NCBI GenBank assembly: GCA_028023455.1
Contig: JAQFVV010006309.1
Coordinates: forward strand, 762,511-826,510
DNA: 64,000 nucleotides
Source of the DNA: Epiperipatus broadwayi
Lineage: Eukaryota; Onychophora; Udeonychophora; Euonychophora; Peripatidae
Reading direction: 5' to 3'
Part shown: positions 59,531 to 64,000 of the stretch, in pieces
Layout of the letters: each line of letters opens with the position of its first letter
Position numbering within the stretch: the first letter of the stretch is position 1
Program-made: the position numbers and the translations under genes
Notes under the pieces: model-generated
What the model saw: only the letters and a program-made list of their open reading frames with translations
Database searches by the model: none
Told to the model about the DNA's origin: nothing

Positions 59531-60624
59531 AATTAAATAGCATTCAAATCAACCAAAAAATTAATCTTCTCATTAGACAAACCATAAGTATGACATGGAA
59601 ACATTGAAAGTATATTTGGTATAATAAATCTTACTAAGTTTTTAATATTTAAACTCTGTTTTAGGTATTTTTTATAATATATAAAATAACCTAAATGTAA
59701 TGGATAACACTTATGTGTCTAAACTTGGTTATATCTATGATAGCCTAGCTTTCCATTGTCAGATTGGATATAGATAGTTACACTAATATTGACTATCTTC
59801 AATTCAGTTTAACTTTGATAATTTGGTAGACTTCAGTCAGGCACACAGTCTACTACATGCATATGGGCTATAAGCCACAGAAAAGCTGTCCCTTTTATGT
59901 GAGTTAATGGGAAACTAGCAACTGTCTTTCTCTCCAGTCTAGTAATGTAATAATAAATCAGTTGATCTAAATCCACTATTTCTAGTCTATGCAAAGGAAT
60001 CTAAAAATAGGATAATTAAGTAAGCTTTTTCATCCTGATTGACAATTTAATTATATCATCTTTCTGTTTTTCAATGTACATTTATTAAAATTAATTATTT
60101 AAACTTTTTTTAGCCTTTTAATTAAAGTATGTTTTGTAAAAAAAATTTTTTTTTTTTGGTTCATTGAAATATTTTATGTTTTTGTCAAAATAAAAAATCA
60201 AATTAATTTAATAAAAATACTTGCATTCAATAGACCTACCCTTTCTCATATCTAATTTTTAAATCAATTATAATATTTTAGAATATCAAAATTATTATTT
60301 AACTATTATCTCATTCTTTCAGATTACATATTTTAAATAAATATATACAGTAAATTTTATTTGTGTTCATTTCTATATTTTCTTTTAAACTTTATACAGC
60401 ATATATGCTGGAGGGGTGGGTGGAAATGATTCCTTAATGACTGTTACAAATAAAATACATATTAAATAAATAAATAACACATTATATATATTTAATATTA
60501 TATCTAATACTGACTGCAGTAAATTGTAAAAATTTCATAAATGTCATTAATGTATAGAGAATGAAATTAAAATTGATTAATGAACATCTTCATGCTCTCA
60601 TTTCTAAATACTTAAGATTTACCT
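59531..60624. other. AT-rich spacer
   Basis: No gene seen. A short GGAGGGGTGGGTGG G-tract is at 60410-60424. Confidence 0.4.
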
Positions 60625-60744
60625 ATATATATGTTTAGATATAATTATAGGGGATTTGAACCCAGATTTTCATGCTTCCTTCAGCTATCCAATCTATCTC
60701 CTACAACTGATACACATGACTACACACACATGTGAAAGATAAAT

Positions 60745-60805
60745 AATCTTCAATATATGTATTTTAGGCTGACCCAGCACTCATCAGTTAGTTCAGATCA
60801 TTATC
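60745..60805 (-). ncRNA. Degenerate hammerhead, FB1-like left arm
   Basis: On the minus strand CTGATGA (60787-60781) and GTGCTGGGTCAGC are kept, but GAAA has become AAAA. Confidence 0.45.
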
Positions 60806-61051
60806 TCCCCCCCACACATATATAATGAGTGCTTGGTTTATAATAAGATAGCAAATTTTCAAACTTTAATGGAAAGGTTTCAATCTATTCCATCAATCCA
60901 ACTCTTAAGACTTTCATACTATTGAAAAGCTGATGATAGAAGGCTGAAGAATAGGATGGTGAAGTAGACTGAAGTCTGTCCATTAAAGTTTGAAGATTTG
61001 TTATCATAATATAAACCAAGTACTGATTATACATATGTGTGGGAAGTGTTG

Positions 61052-61108
61052 ATCTGAACCAACTGATGAGTGCTAGTTCAGCATAAAATACATACATTGG
61101 ATATCCTT
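61052..61108 (+). ncRNA. Degenerate hammerhead, FB1-like right arm
   Basis: CTGATGA is at 61063-61069. Stem II GTGCT(AGTTC)AGCAT is nearly intact. GAAA has become AAAA (61085-61088). Stem I is ACCAA facing TTGGA. Confidence 0.45.
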
Positions 61109-61225
61109 TATCTTTTTCACATATGAATGGTCATGTATATCAATTGTATGAGATATATTGGATAGCTGAAAGGAGCTTGACCGTCTGGGCTCAAATCCCC
61201 TGTAATTATATCTAAACTCCAGGGA

Positions 61226-62399
61226 TATAAAGGATACCTGTATATATATATAGGTAAAAAAATAGAGTGATTCATTTTATCTTTTCAAAGACTTTATCTT
61301 GTGTTTAAAAAATGAAAATATTCTTCAAGCTTTTGTTGGGAGATGATTCCCTAATGACTGTTACAAATAAAACATGATGCTAGATGAATAAATAACTCAT
61401 TATATATTGTAACGCTATCAAGATATGTTGTAAAACTCACATATATCTGCATTACATACTCTATAAATTAAAATATATGATCAAACTTAATAAGAAAGAA
61501 AAGAATAGTGAAAGAAATTTTAAAATGCAAATTTATAAAATAAAAAGATTGTGTTACATTGTTCTTTTTAAAATAGAATAAAACTATTTATTGAGAGTAG
61601 ATGAGGGAAAATCTAAAATAAAAAAAAATATTTAAAATTCACTCACTCCTTTTTATAAGCTAAAAGAAAGTAAAATGTATAAAAATAAGTAAATATAAAA
61701 AAAATCAGAATAAAAATTAGTTTGTAAAAGAAAAACTTTCGAAAATGTCATTAGTTTAAAAGATTACTGGCTGATAAAGAAAAGGTTATACTAACAATTG
61801 AATTAATTAAAAATCTTTGTAAATGATCTCTTCAGTATAAAAGTGATGATATAGTAGATTAATCTAGAAAAAAGATTAGATAAAAGAAAATATAAAAATC
61901 AATTAGATTAAAGAAATGAAAAAATTAATTAAAAACATTCGATCAAAATTAAAAATAATGATAAGAAATTAAAACAATGGGAGAGAAACAAGTATAAAAG
62001 ATCACAACCTTCTACTGTTAATATTCTATTCTTGAGTATGTAAATCAGTCTGGTCTTCAATCTGTTACATCATTAAAATCTTTATTTTTGTGATCGATGC
62101 TGAAGCAGTTAATCTTAGCTTAAGATTGAGCTTCATGGTATCATCTACTAACCTGTGTTTAAACCCTATATCCCATCACACTCCTTTAGTTGTGTATATA
62201 TATTTTATGTATATTTTTGAGATGCGCACCTATATTTATTATTAATTTTTTTAATTATTAATTCTTTTTTATTAAAGTACATAGGTGCGGCTCAGATATA
62301 TATATTATAGGAGCAAAAATACTAACAAAATATTGATTTTTTAAAAAGTATTTTATTATACATCATTTTTAAAACTTTTTCTTTTTAAATTGTTTTTTC
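61226..62399. other. Purine-rich, AT-rich spacer
   Basis: From about 61480 to 62000 the plus strand is A/G-rich, like 55.5-55.95 kb. A weak hairpin (CACCTATATTTATTATT facing AATAATAAATA-like sequence) is near 62227-62290. No gene seen. Confidence 0.4.
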
Positions 62400-62700
62400 T
62401 ATTAAATTATACATTTTGTAAAATCCAAAATGAAAGATGCAACCATTAATTGTCCAAAACTAATTAAAGGGTTGGAAGTATAATATTGTTTTAATCTTGG
62501 GAAGGAATTTTTAATTAAGTTTTTACTTAAAATAAAATGAGGATTAATAGATTTTACTTTTGTATCAACATTTTTGTTAAATCTATTTCCAATCTGGAAA
62601 TAGATTTGAATATATTTTGGAATGTTATCAAATGATTGCATCTTCCAAATACAATGGACAAAGAAATGTAAAATTTCTGTTAGATTAAAGATTACGTTTA
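62400..62700 (-). pseudogene. Possible Penelope-like linker fragment
   Basis: The 79-codon minus frame (62641-62402) contains PHFILSKNLIKNSFPRLKQY followed by TSNPLISFGQLMVASFI. The order resembles the segment between RT and nuclease in PLEs (a 'NWxIL ... P ... PxIxFxxxxNLxxxLV' pattern). Neither catalytic domain is visible alongside, so this is only a suggestion. Confidence 0.25.
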
Positions 62701-64000
62701 AGCTAGAGATAATAAATTGAAAGCATTCTTAAAATACCTGGGCAGGAGTATAAAATGGGCTAATTTTGATCACCAAGAGGAGAGCTACTATTGAGAGAAC
62801 TGATTGCCTCTAGATTCCACACTGCTTTGAACTCTAAAAATGATCTAATAGAAAGCCTTTCCCAACCCTTGTGAGTCATCTTCCACTACTGTAATAATCT
62901 GCTGCCCTGAAATGAAGGAAAGCTTAAAAGAACTCTGGGATGCTAAATAGAAGCTTGCTGCCACCTAAGAACTTCATGATTCTTTGAACTGCCGTGCACA
63001 TGCTTGGATGTTTTAAATTGGACTCTTGAAATGATGCAAGGTAAACTATTTTCAAATCACCACCATTGAAACTAAATCTAGCTAGCCTAACTAATCTCGA
63101 ACCCTACTATCAAGATTTCTCATGTATTATTTAACTTTGCCTTTTTTTCTTTAATATGTAAATGTATTTTGCTCTTAAATAATTTCTATAAATTTAAGCC
63201 TATCTCATATGCTCTAACTTCTTTAACTTTGGTGCAGTCATTTATTTATAGTTATTTATTACTTGATTTTATATATCTAGTTTAGTTATTAATATGCCAA
63301 TCTCAAGCAAACTGACGAGTTAAATTTCTAAAATCTTTTCTTTCTTCTTTTTAAGTAAACCTCCATGAATTAAGATTATTAATGTTCCCTTAAAATATAA
63401 TGCATTATTAATTAATATGCTCACCAGATTGTTTTTACGAGTCAACATTTTGTTTATGTTTTAGTATAAAAATTTGTTATTTGTTTAACTCTGGATTTTA
63501 CTCAGGGTGAATCCAGAATTTAGGATAATTAATGCTCCAAAACCGTATATTTTATAAATGTTATTTATTCAATTCTAAAAAGTGAACTATTAGTTGTTTT
63601 CTATAACTGTTAGCTTTATTTTATTTTTCCATACTCTTAAAATATCATATGCTTAAATATTCTCAGTTGTTGTAAATCCACGAAGGTGAGATTGAATCAT
63701 TTTTAAACAGCAGAAAAGGAAGGGGAGGAATTTTAATGTATATTTTACTATTTTAGTTAAGTAAAATCTTGTATATATATATATTACAGTGGCATAGCAC
63801 ATTATTTGTATAAATTATGGCATTCAAACAAGGATCATTTATTTTAAAGCAGTAAATCCTCTTTCATGTTGTTAGTGAAATTCATTCATACTGCATTACT
63901 GACATTCAGCACATCTTTGTGAATATAAATATATTACATGCTTCTAATCTGGAGGTTGTGACAAGATCAAATCCATAGATTTCTTTTCATGCCCTGTCCT
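62701..64000. other. GC-richer unidentified segment, then AT-rich end
   Basis: At 62735-63060 GC content is clearly higher (TGCTGCCCTGAAATGAAGG, GAACTGCCGTGCACATGC) and every frame has stops. It may be the end of a non-LTR retrotransposon or another repeat with no second copy here. The rest is plain AT-rich DNA. Confidence 0.35.

Larger units (their letters stand above)
60625..61225. mobile_element. FB1-related foldback element, diverged
   Basis: The ends are TTTAGATATAATTATAGGGG (60637) and its mirror CCCCTGTAATTATATCTAAA (61198), both with the tRNA-like block (GGGATTTGAACCCAG and GGGCTCAAATCCCC). The interior follows FB1 order: AAGATAAATAATCTTCAATA, hammerhead, ATAATGAGTGCTTGG, TTTAATGGAAAGGTTTCAAT, and the mirror. 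It is centred near 60930. Arms are 75-85% alike, older than the 39-kb copy. A clear target duplication is not seen. Confidence 0.75.

Overview
This is a very AT-rich nuclear window (I judge GC at about 25-30%) from an animal, probably an invertebrate. CG dinucleotides are nearly absent over long stretches, which suggests germline methylation. tRNA-derived SINEs, degenerate Penelope-like retroelements with GIY-YIG endonucleases, microsatellites and many long inverted repeats are all visible. Nothing in the sequence fixes the species. No conventional gene is recognisable and the longest ORF is 127 codons, so this is intergenic DNA or a very long intron, dominated by decayed mobile elements.

Layout: 0-5 kb holds half of a foldback element, a tRNA-Gly-like SINE and two head-to-head Penelope-like elements (PLE-1 minus, PLE-2 plus). 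Both carry a tRNA-like sequence in their terminal repeats. A third PLE relic lies at 6.4-7.2 kb (minus), an isolated GIY-YIG ORF at 59.2-59.5 kb (plus), and a weak fragment at 62.4-62.7 kb. The rest is punctuated by foldback (palindromic) elements. FB1 copies are at 18.8, 37.9, 39.1, 49.5, 58.1 and 60.6 kb. FB2 copies are at 0, 10.6, 23.1, 52.3, 53.7 and 57.4 kb. FB3 copies are at 28.2 and 36.4 kb. Two composite elements at 14.3 and 24.1 kb share one architecture, and there are several single-copy inverted repeats. Two TIR-type DNA transposon derivatives (48.75 and 54.1 kb) and several SINE fragments fill in.

The most interesting system is the FB1/FB2/FB3 set. Members of all three families carry a hammerhead ribozyme-like core (CUGANGA, short stem II, GAAA, tiny or self-complementary stem III, 5-bp stem I). 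Many copies are flanked by exact 11-16 bp target-site duplications, and one FB1 copy is clearly truncated at one end yet still flanked by a duplication. This combination suggests RNA-mediated, target-primed insertion, perhaps using the resident PLE machinery. The families would be palindromic relatives of animal retrozymes.

The only candidate host coding sequence is a two-exon, phase-compatible, splice-bounded minus-strand open frame at 49.84-51.0 kb. It competes with a plus-strand frame over the same GC-richer block. A single candidate plus-strand exon lies at 11.25 kb. None of these is recognised.
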